Shown here: piece by piece, positions 15,345 to 24,080 of the stretch
How the letters are laid out: each line of letters begins with the position of its first letter
How positions within the stretch are numbered: position 1 is the first letter of the stretch
NCBI GenBank assembly: GCA_963747555.1
Contig: CAVVFZ010000025.1
Location: 124,001 to 188,000, forward strand
Direction: 5' to 3'
Source of the DNA: DUZB01 sp963747555
GTDB taxonomy: Bacteria > Desulfobacterota > DSM-4660 > Desulfatiglandales > Desulfatiglandaceae
Length of the DNA stretch: 64,000 nt
Translations under genes and position numbers: made by a program
Notes under the pieces: generated by a model
Databases searched by the model: none
Seen by the model: only the letters and a program-made list of their open reading frames with translations
Told to the model about the DNA's origin: nothing

Positions 15345-16130
15345 TTATGCGGGGTTGTAACCCAGTTCGGCGTAATCGCCGATTCCGCCGTAATGGCCGG
15401 TCAAATGGTCGGATTTTTGAGACGCCAGATACACCACCAGGTGGGCCACCTCTCCGGGATCCCTTAAATGGTCCTGTTCTTTGTACGCCAAAAAATTCTG
15501 ATAGACCCTTTCGCCCAGAACGGACGGCCCCAGCGCCCTGATCTCTTCTTGCATGGCGGTATCCATCACGCCGGGATCGACGGCATTGACCTGTATGTTT
15601 TCGTCTTTAAATTCCGACGACAAAGACCGGGTCAATTGAATAATGCCTGCCTTTGAAACACTGTATGCGGAAAACCGCGGAAAGTGCATTTGGCCAAGCC
15701 CCGAGGCGATACTGATGATTTTACCGCTCCCCTTGTTTAGCATGATGGGCGCCACCTCACGGCAGAAGAAAAAGGCGCCATTCAGATTGATCCCCAGGGT
15801 CTTTTCCCAGGCATCCGTATCCGTGTCCTCCATAAAGCGAACCGGTCCGATCACGGCCGCATTATTAACCAGGACATCGATTGTCTTGTAATGCTCAACT
15901 GTTCGGTTAACGGCATGCCGCACCGCGTGGGGGTCCGACACATCGGCAACAATGGAATAGCAGTCGCCGCCTTCATCGTGAATCCGATCTTCGACCGATT
16001 TTAATTCCTCACCCGTGCGGCTCAAAATGGTCACAGACGCTCCTTCACGGGCAGCCGCCATTGCGATACTGCGGCCCAAACCACGGCCACCGCCGGTAAT
16101 GAGGATTGATTTGTTCTTAAGTTTCATCAT
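15345..16130 (-). CDS. Short-chain dehydrogenase/reductase
   Basis: Classical SDR, NAD(P)-dependent oxidoreductase, 261 aa from the ATG at 16130. Cofactor motif GGGRGLG, NNAA (NVLVNNAAV type), catalytic Ser in SIASG, YSVSK (YxxxK), and VDPGVMDT after it. The substrate cannot be told. The frame continues upstream for 55 codons, but that extension does not look SDR-like. The start has no good ribosome-binding site, so translation may be weak. It is convergent with the transporter fusion and has no obvious partner. Confidence 0.85.
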   Translation of the reverse strand: MMKLKNKSILITGGGRGLGRSIAMAAAREGASVTILSRTGEELKSVEDRIHDEGGDCYSIVADVSDPHAVRHAVNRTVEHYKTIDVLVNNAAVIGPVRFMEDTDTDAWEKTLGINLNGAFFFCREVAPIMLNKGSGKIISIASGLGQMHFPRFSAYSVSKAGIIQLTRSLSSEFKDENIQVNAVDPGVMDTAMQEEIRALGPSVLGERVYQNFLAYKEQDHLRDPGEVAHLVVYLASQKSDHLTGHYGGIGDYAELGYNPA

Positions 16131-16375
16131 TTTGCATGGCCCTATTACTGGGTCGGCAATAATTTTTGGGGCACCGAACCCTATCCCCTTGTCACACCTG
16201 TACCGATGCAGGAAAATGCGGTTCGAATGAAGGAAGAACAGGAGGAAATCGAAGCGACCCATCTTCGTTCCTACAAAGCGGTAAAGGGATATCACATCGA
16301 AGCTGCGGATGGCGCAATCGGTCGGTGGAGGATTTTATATTGGATGATGAGACATGGGTTTTCCGCTTATCCCAT

Positions 16376-17011
16376 CTAAACGGCGCCCCTGCCGTCATCA
16401 CACGGTTCGTCGGGATTCGCCGCGCTCGCCTGTTCCGCTCCCATGGCGGTCTGACCCGCACAAACCGGCATCTGAAATGTACTCATCTTTTCGCATCCCA
16501 CCTCATCCCTTAGCCGTCTTGAAAGTTTTTTGAGGTGGTTCTTCTCTTCAGAAAGGATATCATCGACAAATTGTATCCCCTTATCATCCTCGGTCAGATC
16601 CCGCATAATCAGAAAAAAAGTAATCGCATCTTTCTCAAATTGAATGGCCAGGCGCAGAGCGTCTTCAACCGTCTTGATTTCACGCGTATATTTTTCCACA
16701 TTCTCCACGTTTCGAAAAACATTCATATCCGCGGCATCTCGAATATACTGGTTGGTCTCTTCATCAGCCCTTCGCTTAATGTCGTCCGCAGGGTCATAAT
16801 CGGTCGGTTTTTTGGCTGATGGAGGCAGTTCCGCCCGCATTTTCTGCAACTTATGGAGATGCGCCTCCTCATCTTTTTCCAGTTGAGAAAAAATCCCCTT
16901 AACATCATCTTCCCTCAGGACGTTCCTTCCGTTTTTGTAAAAAATGATGCCATTCTTCTCAATTTCGATCGCTATTCGAAATATTTCATCTGCATTAAAA
17001 CCCAATATCAT
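16376..17011 (-). CDS. Ferritin-like (rubrerythrin-family) protein
   Basis: 211 aa. Two Glu-rich helical pairs (EIEKNGIIFY and KDEEAHLH near residues 15-55; QFEKDAITFF and SEEKNHLKKL near 115-160) supply di-iron ligands as in the ferritin-like rubrerythrin branch. No rubredoxin domain follows. The C-terminus is a low-complexity tail. It likely has a role in peroxide or iron handling. The start at ATG 17011 has GGAGTGG upstream; the same frame runs on to 17131, but that ATG lies inside the promoter box. The CCCCAT promoter (17103-17148) directly upstream places it in the stress regulon. Confidence 0.8.
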   Translation of the reverse strand: MILGFNADEIFRIAIEIEKNGIIFYKNGRNVLREDDVKGIFSQLEKDEEAHLHKLQKMRAELPPSAKKPTDYDPADDIKRRADEETNQYIRDAADMNVFRNVENVEKYTREIKTVEDALRLAIQFEKDAITFFLIMRDLTEDDKGIQFVDDILSEEKNHLKKLSRRLRDEVGCEKMSTFQMPVCAGQTAMGAEQASAANPDEPCDDGRGAV

Positions 17012-17102
17012 TTCCTTCCACTCCTTTCCATGCCATCCAGGCATCGGCAAAATGTTCCAAGCTCTCCTCGTCCTAGTGGCTGCGCAAAAATTCATATTCA
17101 CT

Positions 17103-17148
17103 ATGATGCTTTTTATGCAGCGTTCGGTCAATGGGGTTCAGAATGTAT
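17103..17148 (-). promoter_or_regulatory. CCCCAT-box promoter for the ferritin-like gene
   Basis: Minus strand: ATACATTCTGAACCCCAT (17148-17131), 21 bases, GCATCAT (17109-17103). The start codon is about 90 bases downstream. Confidence 0.65.
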
Positions 17149-17179
17149 AAAGGCGGAAAATTGCCCTTACACGCCTACC

Positions 17180-17263
17180 CACAAAGATGCCTATGTTCAA
17201 AAGCTGCACGCCAAACTGGATGAGTGGAAGGGAAGCTTGGAGAGCTGGTTCGAGCTGAAATAA
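17180..17263 (+). pseudogene. Fragment of the coiled-coil family
   Basis: Encodes HKDAYVQKLHAKLDEW, matching residues 3-18 of the coiled-coil paralogues, then an unrelated short tail and a stop. There is no start codon at the expected place and the remaining 75 residues are missing. It is a relic of a fourth copy, lying between the ferritin-like gene and the truncated P-type ATPase. Confidence 0.75.
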
Positions 17264-17281
17264 CGACAGCCCCGAAATTTC

Positions 17282-19063
17282 CTATTCCTTCAATGTCCGG
17301 CCTTTCTGAATCGTTCTCAGAATCTGGCCCAGAACAAACGGCAACAGGCTCATGCCGACAATGATCAGCCAACCCTGTGGCCCAGGGTGCTTGGTTTTGA
17401 GCAGGCCGGACAAACCGGGCGCATATACCGATGCCAGCAGCAGGATGACACAAAGCACGATGGACCCCGCCACATAAGGGTTTTTCACAATATCATTGTT
17501 TAAAAATCCGCTTCCGGGACGTCTCAGGTTGTAAGTAAACCAAAGCTTGGAAAAAGCCAGCGTCAGGAAAGAGACAGTCACGGCAACCTCTTTTTCAAAC
17601 CCCATCCCGTACATGGCCAAAGCAAGACTTCCCAGCACACAGAGGGCCAGCAACAGCGCCCATCCTCCCACTGCTCTCCAATGGGACAGGGTCAGAACCG
17701 ATTCGTCGGCAGGCCGCGGATCACGATGCATTACATCGGGATCACCCTTGCCCATGCCCAACGCCAGGGCCGGAAATACGTCCGTAATAACGTTCAGATA
17801 TAGAATCTGGAGGGGCAGCAGAGGAATCGGCATCCCTGAAAATCCCCCGATGACGGAAGCGGCCGCCACTGCCGTCACTTCGGCCACATTGGTGCACAGC
17901 ATAAACATCACCGATTTTCGAATGTTGCCAAAGATGATCCTTCCCTGGCGAACCGCCGCCACAATAGAGGAAAATGCATCATCCTGCAGCACCATGTCCG
18001 CTGTTTCCCGTGCAACATCCGTACCCTGCTTTCCCATGGCCACGCCGATGTCGGCTTTCTTCAGCGCCGGCGCATCGTTCACACCATCGCCGGTCATGGC
18101 GACAGTATGCCCTTTTTCCTGCATGAGCTTGATGAGGTGGAGTTTCTGTTCCGGACTGACGCGTGCAAAAATCTGAGTCTTGAATACTTCTTCACGCTGG
18201 GAATCGGTCATATCATCCGGATCCACCAGCTCACTGCCTTCCATGACCCTCGGGGTTTCGCCGTCAGTGATCCCGGTATACGCTGCGATGGCAACGGCTG
18301 TTGCGGGCTGGTCCCCGGTCACCATCACAACCCGAATTCCTGCCGCCTTGCATTCGTCGACCGCCCTTCGCACCGTTTCCCGGGGCGGATCGAACAGGCC
18401 CACGAGCCCCAGAAATCGAAGGTTTTCATAGGGATTTACCTCTTTATTATCCGCAAATCCATCTGCAACGGCCAGCACCCGCAACCCTTCGGCGGCCAGG
18501 TTTTCCGAACGTTCGATCCATTGGTCCCGCAATTCGTCTTCAAGGGGCCGACTACCGTCCGTTTCTCCTTCAACCATTCGCGAACAGGCTTCCAACACAC
18601 GACGCGGCGCCCCTTTGACCGCTATTTCCACGCCATTATTTCTCTGATGATAGGTGGCCATCATCATGGTGTCCGCATCAAAAGCCACTTCACGCACTTC
18701 CGGTTTTTCTTTGAGCAGATCTGGCCGTTCCATCTTAAGCCTGGACCCGGCGCTGAGAAGCGCCAACTCAGTGGGATCCCCTTGCCCTTCATCTTCGCCC
18801 GTTCCGCTTTTTTCATCCGGCAGTGAAGCATTGTTGCACAAAACACCCACTTCAATAATCCGCCGCAACAATGGATGATCCCAATGGCCCTTTTCCTCCG
18901 ATTGGGTTTCTTCCCCCTGAAAAACGAACTCTCCGTCCGGCCATATGACTTTTTGCAGCGTCATGCGGTTTTGCGTCAGTGTGCCGGTTTTGTCGGTAAA
19001 AATGACGCCTGTGGCGCCCAGGGTTTCTACAGCCGGCAATCTTTTGATGAGGGCGTTTCGGCG
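17282..19063 (-). pseudogene. Cation-transporting P-type ATPase, 5' truncated
   Basis: C-terminal two thirds of a P2-type (Ca2+/PMR1-like) ATPase. Reading begins at RRNALIKRLPAVETLG, just before the phosphorylation motif DKTGTLTQN, and continues through the nucleotide-binding domain (KGAPRR, MVTGD, MTGDGVNDAPALKKADIG) and six C-terminal membrane segments to a normal end. The N-terminal actuator domain and the first four helices are missing, and an in-frame stop lies at 19100-19102. Without them it cannot pump ions. The intact P-type ATPase at 41458 belongs to a different subfamily. Confidence 0.9.
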
Positions 19064-19468
19064 GACTGATCGTAAAAGAAGGAGGTGCTTTTGGCTCGTT
19101 TATTCATTTGCGTATCAACCTGTGCCATAGGGAAAAAAGAGTATATGGGTTCAATCCCCCATCCTTTTTATTATGAATCAATATTAATAGCGCCAATGAA
19201 AGTTCTCAAGCCCTTACATTAAAATTGCTGCTCCATGAATTTTCACCGCGGGGATCCGCAAATTTCAGTTGAATTTTTAAATGGTTCTCTCTAAGGGCGG
19301 GCGCTAAGGTTTGCAACTGAATGTGACTTCATATCAGCGGTGACTTTAAAATGCATGATGTACCGGCCGCTATTCTCGGGTCGGGCTTTTTTTATTGCCA
19401 AATTGGTTCAACTGGTTCGACTGCGGTCCCCTCCTTTTTGATCACTTTTAGGGGTGTAAAATACAAAT
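19064..19468. other. Intergenic region, no gene seen
   Basis: About 400 AT-rich bases between the truncated ATPase and the patatin promoter. No open frame resembles a known protein. The missing 5' part of the ATPase is not here, so it was lost rather than separated by a small insertion. Confidence 0.6.
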
Positions 19469-19514
19469 ATACAGTGCAAACCCCATATCTTCGTCTCAAG
19501 AACAGGACTATATT
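19469..19514 (+). promoter_or_regulatory. CCCCAT-box promoter for the patatin gene
   Basis: ATACAGTGCAAACCCCAT (19469-19486), 21 bases, CTATATT (19508-19514). The first ATG is 40 bases after the -10. Confidence 0.75.
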
Positions 19515-19553
19515 ATAGGTTAGTAGATACCATGGCAATCCCAAACAAAACCC

Positions 19554-20507
19554 ATGAGGCACATGATGAAAAGTCATTTAAAATGGGGACTCGCTCTGGG
19601 CGGTGGCGGCGCCCGTGGGATCGCGCATATAGGGGTCTTGAAAATTCTGCAAAGGGAAAATCTGATCCCTGATGTGATTACGGGCACCAGCATTGGTGCT
19701 CTGGTAGGGGGCGCTTTTGCCTGTCGACCCGATGCGGACGCATTGGAAGAAAGACTTTATGAAGTCCTGGCCCCTGACGCCAATGAAAACAAATCGCTGA
19801 AGCAGATCGCCCGACTCCACTGGGCGGATAAAACAGAATCCACCCTATTCGACCGTCTGCTTCGCTCAGTTCAAAAGGAGATTTTCCTGGGCATGGCCTT
19901 GTTCCGTAGTGGAGTGTGGTCAATGCAAGCGCTTCGGAATAGTGTTTCGGCTTTTTTACCGGATATAGACGTGACGGAAACCCGCATTCGGTTCGTTCCA
20001 TTGGCCGTCGATCTATTGAGCGGCGAATCCCTTCTGATAAACAGGGGTCCGATCATTGAAGCGGTGATGGCCAGTTGTGCGGTACCCGGTTTTATGCCGC
20101 CGGTACCCATTGGGGATGCCCTCTTGATGGATGGGGGACTGGCTGATCCGATTCCCGCCCGGGCTGCCAGGGCCTGTGGTGCGGAGAGGGTTATCAGTGT
20201 GGATGTGGGTATCCAGCTCTGCCATGAGAGCAGCATCCGAGACGGGATCGATGCCATCGACAGGGCCACCGAAATTATGGGGTATCACCTGGGCAGCGAT
20301 GCCCGAAGCCGCTCTGACTTACTGATCAGCCCCCTCCGAACCCATTGCCCCTGGACCGATTTTGAAGGGTACAGAGAACTGGTCCATCAAGGTGAAGTGG
20401 CCACCGAAGCGGTACTGGACGATATCGGCAGGCTGTTGCGGGGGAATCTCGGAACGTGGCGATGGAAGCCGGGCACGATGTGGACAACGCTTCTTTCATG
20501 GCTATGA
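19554..20507 (+). CDS. Patatin-like phospholipase (RssA/NTE type)
   Basis: Cytoplasmic or membrane-associated lipid acyl hydrolase, 317 aa. The oxyanion loop GGGGARG (16-22), nucleophile elbow GTSIG with Ser46, and DGG with catalytic Asp193 give the complete Ser-Asp dyad. Length is typical of short bacterial patatins. The ATG at 19554 has no good ribosome-binding site; GAGG precedes a second ATG at 19563, which may be the real start. A CCCCAT promoter lies directly upstream. Membrane turnover under stress is a reasonable guess; no substrate can be assigned. Confidence 0.9.
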   Translation: MRHMMKSHLKWGLALGGGGARGIAHIGVLKILQRENLIPDVITGTSIGALVGGAFACRPDADALEERLYEVLAPDANENKSLKQIARLHWADKTESTLFDRLLRSVQKEIFLGMALFRSGVWSMQALRNSVSAFLPDIDVTETRIRFVPLAVDLLSGESLLINRGPIIEAVMASCAVPGFMPPVPIGDALLMDGGLADPIPARAARACGAERVISVDVGIQLCHESSIRDGIDAIDRATEIMGYHLGSDARSRSDLLISPLRTHCPWTDFEGYRELVHQGEVATEAVLDDIGRLLRGNLGTWRWKPGTMWTTLLSWL

Positions 20508-20577
20508 ACACACTTGCGCGGAAAAAGAACGCGGGCAAGGGGTACAATTCATAAACCGAGGAATGCCGCTCATCATC

Positions 20578-20599
20578 GGCGCAAAAAAAACGTTGCGCC
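20578..20599. terminator. Hairpin between patatin and rubrerythrin genes
   Basis: GGCGCAA, eight bases, TTGCGCC, located 70 bases after the patatin stop and 40 from the convergent rubrerythrin stop. No T-run follows. Confidence 0.3.
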
Positions 20600-20636
20600 C
20601 TCCTGACCGGCAACCACCACGACGTGAAAAGCTGAA

Positions 20637-21185
20637 TCACTCATATGCGGTAAACCTTTTCTTTTCCGTGGAGCAGACCGGACATTTCTCCGGGGCCTCC
20701 CCTTCCAGTGTATATCCACACACCTCACACACTTGAATGGCCCCCATCTTTACATCTTCTTCTTTTTCCACCGCTTCCTTTGCTTTCTTGTACAAGCGCA
20801 GATGTTGTTTTTCGGTCTGGTAGGACCATATGAAACTTCTCTCCGCCCCTTTTTCCTCCTGGAGTTTGGCCACCTCGATATAGCTGGGATACATTTCCGT
20901 CACCTCAAAGGTTTCCCCGTCAATGGCCAACCCCAGGTTCTTGAGGGTGTTTCCTGGGCCGAAAGCCCCCATGCTGTTGGCCACGACGCCTTCTTCCAGG
21001 TGTTTCAACTCACGGTAATGATCACCCGCATGAATATATTCGGCATGGGCTACAGCACGAAAAAGTCGGGCCACATTTGTGTATCCGTCATTTTCCGCTC
21101 GATCCGCAAAATGCCGATAGCGCATATGGGCCATGCTCTCTCCACCGAACGCATTGATCATGTTCTGTTCTGTCATCTTTTTCAT
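20637..21185 (-). CDS. rbr: Rubrerythrin
   Basis: Peroxide-reducing di-iron protein of the anaerobe cytoplasm, 182 aa. The N-terminal ferritin-like domain carries the Glu and ExxH ligands (GGESMAHMRY, AHAEYIHAGDH, EEKGAERSF, QTEKQHLRLY). The C-terminal rubredoxin-like domain has CEVCGYTLEG and CPVCSTEKKRF for one iron. It is full length. It is convergent with the patatin gene and is preceded by about 215 bases without a recognisable CCCCAT promoter (only a poor partial match). Confidence 0.95.
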   Translation of the reverse strand: MKKMTEQNMINAFGGESMAHMRYRHFADRAENDGYTNVARLFRAVAHAEYIHAGDHYRELKHLEEGVVANSMGAFGPGNTLKNLGLAIDGETFEVTEMYPSYIEVAKLQEEKGAERSFIWSYQTEKQHLRLYKKAKEAVEKEEDVKMGAIQVCEVCGYTLEGEAPEKCPVCSTEKKRFTAYE

Positions 21186-21400
21186 GATTAAAACTCCTTA
21201 AAGACTCTTTTAAAAGTTCATCAAAAATTCTTCCACCAAAAGTCGGTCAATGCCCGATTTCCCTTTGTTTTCTAATGGGCTTGGGTCCTGCATTGGCCAA
21301 TGCCGGGCGGTTATAAATCGCGAGGTTCTTCAAAAGGCACGTACGGCCCCTATATGTGAAAAACGGAAATGAAGTCACGAGGTTTTCTATTGAAACATTG

Positions 21401-22201
21401 CTACCGCCGGATCACAACCACATCAACGAAAAGCTCGTATTCTTGATCTTCATCCAGGTCATTCACCAAAACCTTCTCCACTTCGCCATTGCCCATAATT
21501 TTTAGCAACTCCGACTCATAAAGCACTTTCACGTCGGATCTCTTCAACCGGCTTTTGACATCCGGATCCATATCTTTTTCTTTCGAAGGCGTGATGAAAA
21601 TGACCCGTCCGGTTTGCTTTTCCAGCTCTATGGCCACGTCAGCCGACTTTAGATTTCCCATGTCCAGAACCAACACCCGTTTGTCTTTAAACAGGGTAGG
21701 ATCATCAGCGCTGTTATAGACACCCTTGGTTAGAAATTCGGACTCTCCTTCGATAGGCGCTTCCGAAACCCTGCAGGATTTCTGAACATATAAAGGAAGT
21801 TCAGTAGTGAGCTCTCCCGGACGGATCCCTTGCCGCCAGTTCCTAATGGCCGCATGCAGGGCATCGGCCGCCAGATTAGAGCAATGCATCTTGATGGGAG
21901 GCAGCCCCTCCAGGGCATCCGCCACATCATCCCTTGTCACTTTCATGGCTTCATCCAGGGTCATCCCCTTCACCAGCTCCGTAACCATGCTGCTGGTGGC
22001 GACAGCGGAACCGCAGCCAAAGGTCTGAAATTTGATGTCCTGAATGCGATCATCTTCAACCGCAATATAGATTTCCATCAAATCTCCACAGACCGGATTT
22101 CCGACTCTTCCCTTTGCAACGTTATCCCCTTCAAGGGTTCCCACATTTCGTGGATTTCTGAAATGCTCAAGCGTCTTTTCCGAATAATCGGTTGATTTCA
22201 T
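21401..22201 (-). CDS. iscU: IscU scaffold fused to a thioredoxin-reductase-like NAD-binding domain
   Basis: 266 aa. Residues 1-130 are IscU with cluster cysteines in NPVCGD, TFGCG and MHCSNL. After a linker (residues about 130-170) the C-terminal 95 residues resemble the NAD(P)-binding half of thioredoxin reductase: KRVLVLDMGNLKSADVAIEL takes the place of the GxGxxA helix, and VKVLYESELLKIMGNGEV and ELFVDVVVI match the conserved strands. No CxxC or FAD part is present. It may sense pyridine nucleotide or be structural; I know of no described precedent. The start at 22201 has GGGAG upstream. It lies four bases after iscS2. Confidence 0.8.
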   Translation of the reverse strand: MKSTDYSEKTLEHFRNPRNVGTLEGDNVAKGRVGNPVCGDLMEIYIAVEDDRIQDIKFQTFGCGSAVATSSMVTELVKGMTLDEAMKVTRDDVADALEGLPPIKMHCSNLAADALHAAIRNWRQGIRPGELTTELPLYVQKSCRVSEAPIEGESEFLTKGVYNSADDPTLFKDKRVLVLDMGNLKSADVAIELEKQTGRVIFITPSKEKDMDPDVKSRLKRSDVKVLYESELLKIMGNGEVEKVLVNDLDEDQEYELFVDVVVIRR

Positions 22202-22205
22202 TTGT

Positions 22206-23387
22206 CTAACTCCCTTCATATAGAGGTGAAAGCCCTCGAAGCCTTTCCAAAATAACGGGAAGGGCTTCCAGTATCCTGTCCACATCCTCTTCTTTGTTGA
22301 ATCTCCCAAAAGTAAACTCCAGGGATCCGTGGGCCTCCTCATGCAAAAGCCCGCAGGCGATCAGAGTATGAGAGGGCTCCAATGTTTTTGAAGTGCAGGC
22401 GGACCCTGTCGCCGCGGAAATGCCTTTGTCTTTGAGAGACAGCATCAGAGATTCCCCTTCCACCGCCTCAAACCTGAAATGAACATTGTTGGGCAGCCTT
22501 TCCGTGGGATGGCCGTTCAGGTAGGCCTTGGGGATACGCTCCAGAACCCCCTCTATCAGACGGTCCCTGTATCCCTTCAACCTTTCGGATTCCCGCGACA
22601 TTTCGGCCTTTGCCAATTGGGCCGCCTCGGCCATGCCGACGATGGCGGGCATATTTTCCGTGCCGGACCTGAGCCCCCTTTCCTGACCGCCCCCCACCAT
22701 GATGGGAATGATTCCCGCGCCCTTCCTCAGGTACAGCACGCCGAGCCCCTTGGGACCGTAAATGTCGTTGGAGGACAGGCTCATCAAATCCACGCCCGAC
22801 TCGTTGACATCGATGGGTACCAGGCCCTCCGCCGCCACCGCGTCCGTATGAACCGCAACGCCCCTGTCCCTGAGCCGTTGGCAGATCTCTTCCATGGGTT
22901 GGAGGGTGCCCACCTCGTTGCTTCCATAACCGATGGACGCCAGTATGGTTTTTTCGGTAATTCTGGATTCAATTTTATGGGGATCGACCCTGGCATATTG
23001 ATCCACGGGGACCTTGGTGACCTCGAATCCGTTCCGTTCCAGATATTTGGCAATATTGTGAATTGAAATGTGTTCCACTTCGGAGATAATAATGTGGTTG
23101 CCTTTTCGCTTGTTGCGCATGGCATAACCGATCAGCGCGAGATTATTGGACTCTGTCGCACCTGACGTGAAAATGATTTCTTTGGGGTTTGCGCCGATAA
23201 AATCGGCAATCTTCTCCCGGCAATCCTCCAGAACTTTTGTGGCCCTGTCGCCTTGAACATGAAGAGAAGAAGGGTTCCCGAACTGTTCGAAAAAATAGGG
23301 CTGCATCGCTTCAACCACCCGTGGATCGACAGGCTTGGAAGACTGATAATCAGCATATATTTCCGCGGTTGTTTCCGTGGGTGTCAT
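22206..23387 (-). CDS. IscS-type cysteine desulfurase homologue with Asp at the PLP lysine position
   Basis: Class V aminotransferase fold, 393 aa. H106, D182, the GGGQERGLRSGTEN loop and catalytic C331 (GSACTS) are present. The normally GHKIYGPKG segment reads SNDIYGPKG, placing Asp208 where Lys binds PLP; the PLP-contacting Gln is Ala185. Archaeoglobus fulgidus IscS has the same Lys-to-Asp change and was crystallised with IscU, its catalytic Cys helping hold a 2Fe-2S cluster. A similar assembly role here, using free sulfide in a sulfidic cell, is inference. It is upstream of iscU2 in one operon; a palindromic element separates it from the tusA-like gene. Confidence 0.88.
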   Translation of the reverse strand: MTPTETTAEIYADYQSSKPVDPRVVEAMQPYFFEQFGNPSSLHVQGDRATKVLEDCREKIADFIGANPKEIIFTSGATESNNLALIGYAMRNKRKGNHIIISEVEHISIHNIAKYLERNGFEVTKVPVDQYARVDPHKIESRITEKTILASIGYGSNEVGTLQPMEEICQRLRDRGVAVHTDAVAAEGLVPIDVNESGVDLMSLSSNDIYGPKGLGVLYLRKGAGIIPIMVGGGQERGLRSGTENMPAIVGMAEAAQLAKAEMSRESERLKGYRDRLIEGVLERIPKAYLNGHPTERLPNNVHFRFEAVEGESLMLSLKDKGISAATGSACTSKTLEPSHTLIACGLLHEEAHGSLEFTFGRFNKEEDVDRILEALPVILERLRGLSPLYEGS

Positions 23388-23450
23388 TTAGAAACCTCCA
23401 TTTTGTAAAACGGCTTAAATTTGGGGAGCATCCCGTTCCGGACTATTTTC

Positions 23451-23705
23451 GTATCCTATTCCAATTCTATGATGATGAGTATGTGACCAATGCACCATTC
23501 CGTCATGAGGTCTTTTTTGCTGCCGCATCTGATTCCTGTGGGTGCACCGGTCCTTCTAAGCTGGTACGGGAAAGAGGATTGATAACAACGGTTTTCTTGT
23601 ACCAGCTTAGAAGGACCTCTCGACGGTATGTGAAGGTTTATCCAAGATGCGGCAGCAAAAAAGACCTCACGACTCCATTCCTGCCAGGATTTTTGAATAA
23701 GATAC
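23451..23705 (+). repeat. Palindromic dispersed element, full copy 4
   Basis: 255-bp copy, well conserved in all three stems. Its right terminus touches the stop codon of the tusA-like gene (23706-23708), and its left end is 63 bases from the iscS2 start. It therefore sits inside a leftward tusA-iscS2-iscU2 transcription unit. Confidence 0.92.
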
Positions 23706-24020
23706 CTATTTTCCTCTTCGAATCAGAAACCGCAACTGCCCGTTCTCATCTTCTTCAAATGACACCACCTCGTGGCCCGAACGTTTTGCAAAACGCGCAA
23801 TATCTTTTGCAGCCGTCGGATCATCGGCAAAGACCTCGAGGATTTCCCCGATTTCCAGCGCGTCTATGTTTTTGCGCGTTTGATATAATGGCTCCGGGCA
23901 GAAAAGGCCCACACAATCCAAAGTCCGCTTGGGTACTTCTTTTGAATTCAATTTCGCCTCCCTAGGTGGTTTTAGCAAGGCCTCATGGACTAAATCTTCG
24001 ATGCGACCGCTGAAAACCAT
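23706..24020 (-). CDS. tusA: TusA/SirA-like sulfur carrier
   Basis: 104 aa. Residues about 32-100 form the small alpha-beta TusA fold with the conserved N-terminal CPEPL motif (LFCPEPLYQTRKNI) whose Cys carries persulfide, followed by EILEVFADDPTAAKDI. About 30 extra N-terminal residues of unknown role precede the domain; the ATG at 24020 is the only well-placed start for the full frame. It would relay sulfur between donors and acceptors, fitting the iscS2-iscU2 genes downstream. A CCCCAT promoter lies just upstream. Confidence 0.88.
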   Translation of the reverse strand: MVFSGRIEDLVHEALLKPPREAKLNSKEVPKRTLDCVGLFCPEPLYQTRKNIDALEIGEILEVFADDPTAAKDIARFAKRSGHEVVSFEEDENGQLRFLIRRGK

Positions 24021-24034
24021 TTTTATTTAAAGTC

Positions 24035-24080
24035 AGTATATATTGCTCCACAGAAGAATCATATGGGTTGAATAATGTAT
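24035..24080 (-). promoter_or_regulatory. CCCCAT-box promoter for the tusA-iscS2-iscU2 unit
   Basis: Minus strand: ATACATTATTCAACCCAT (24080-24063), 21 bases, ATATACT (24041-24035). The leader to the tusA-like ATG is short (about 10-15 bases beyond the -10). Confidence 0.6.

Noticed and set aside
19100..19553. Missing N-terminal part of the P-type ATPase beyond an insertion
   Set aside because: Read in all frames, no actuator-domain motif (TGES) or helix pattern was found up to the patatin promoter.
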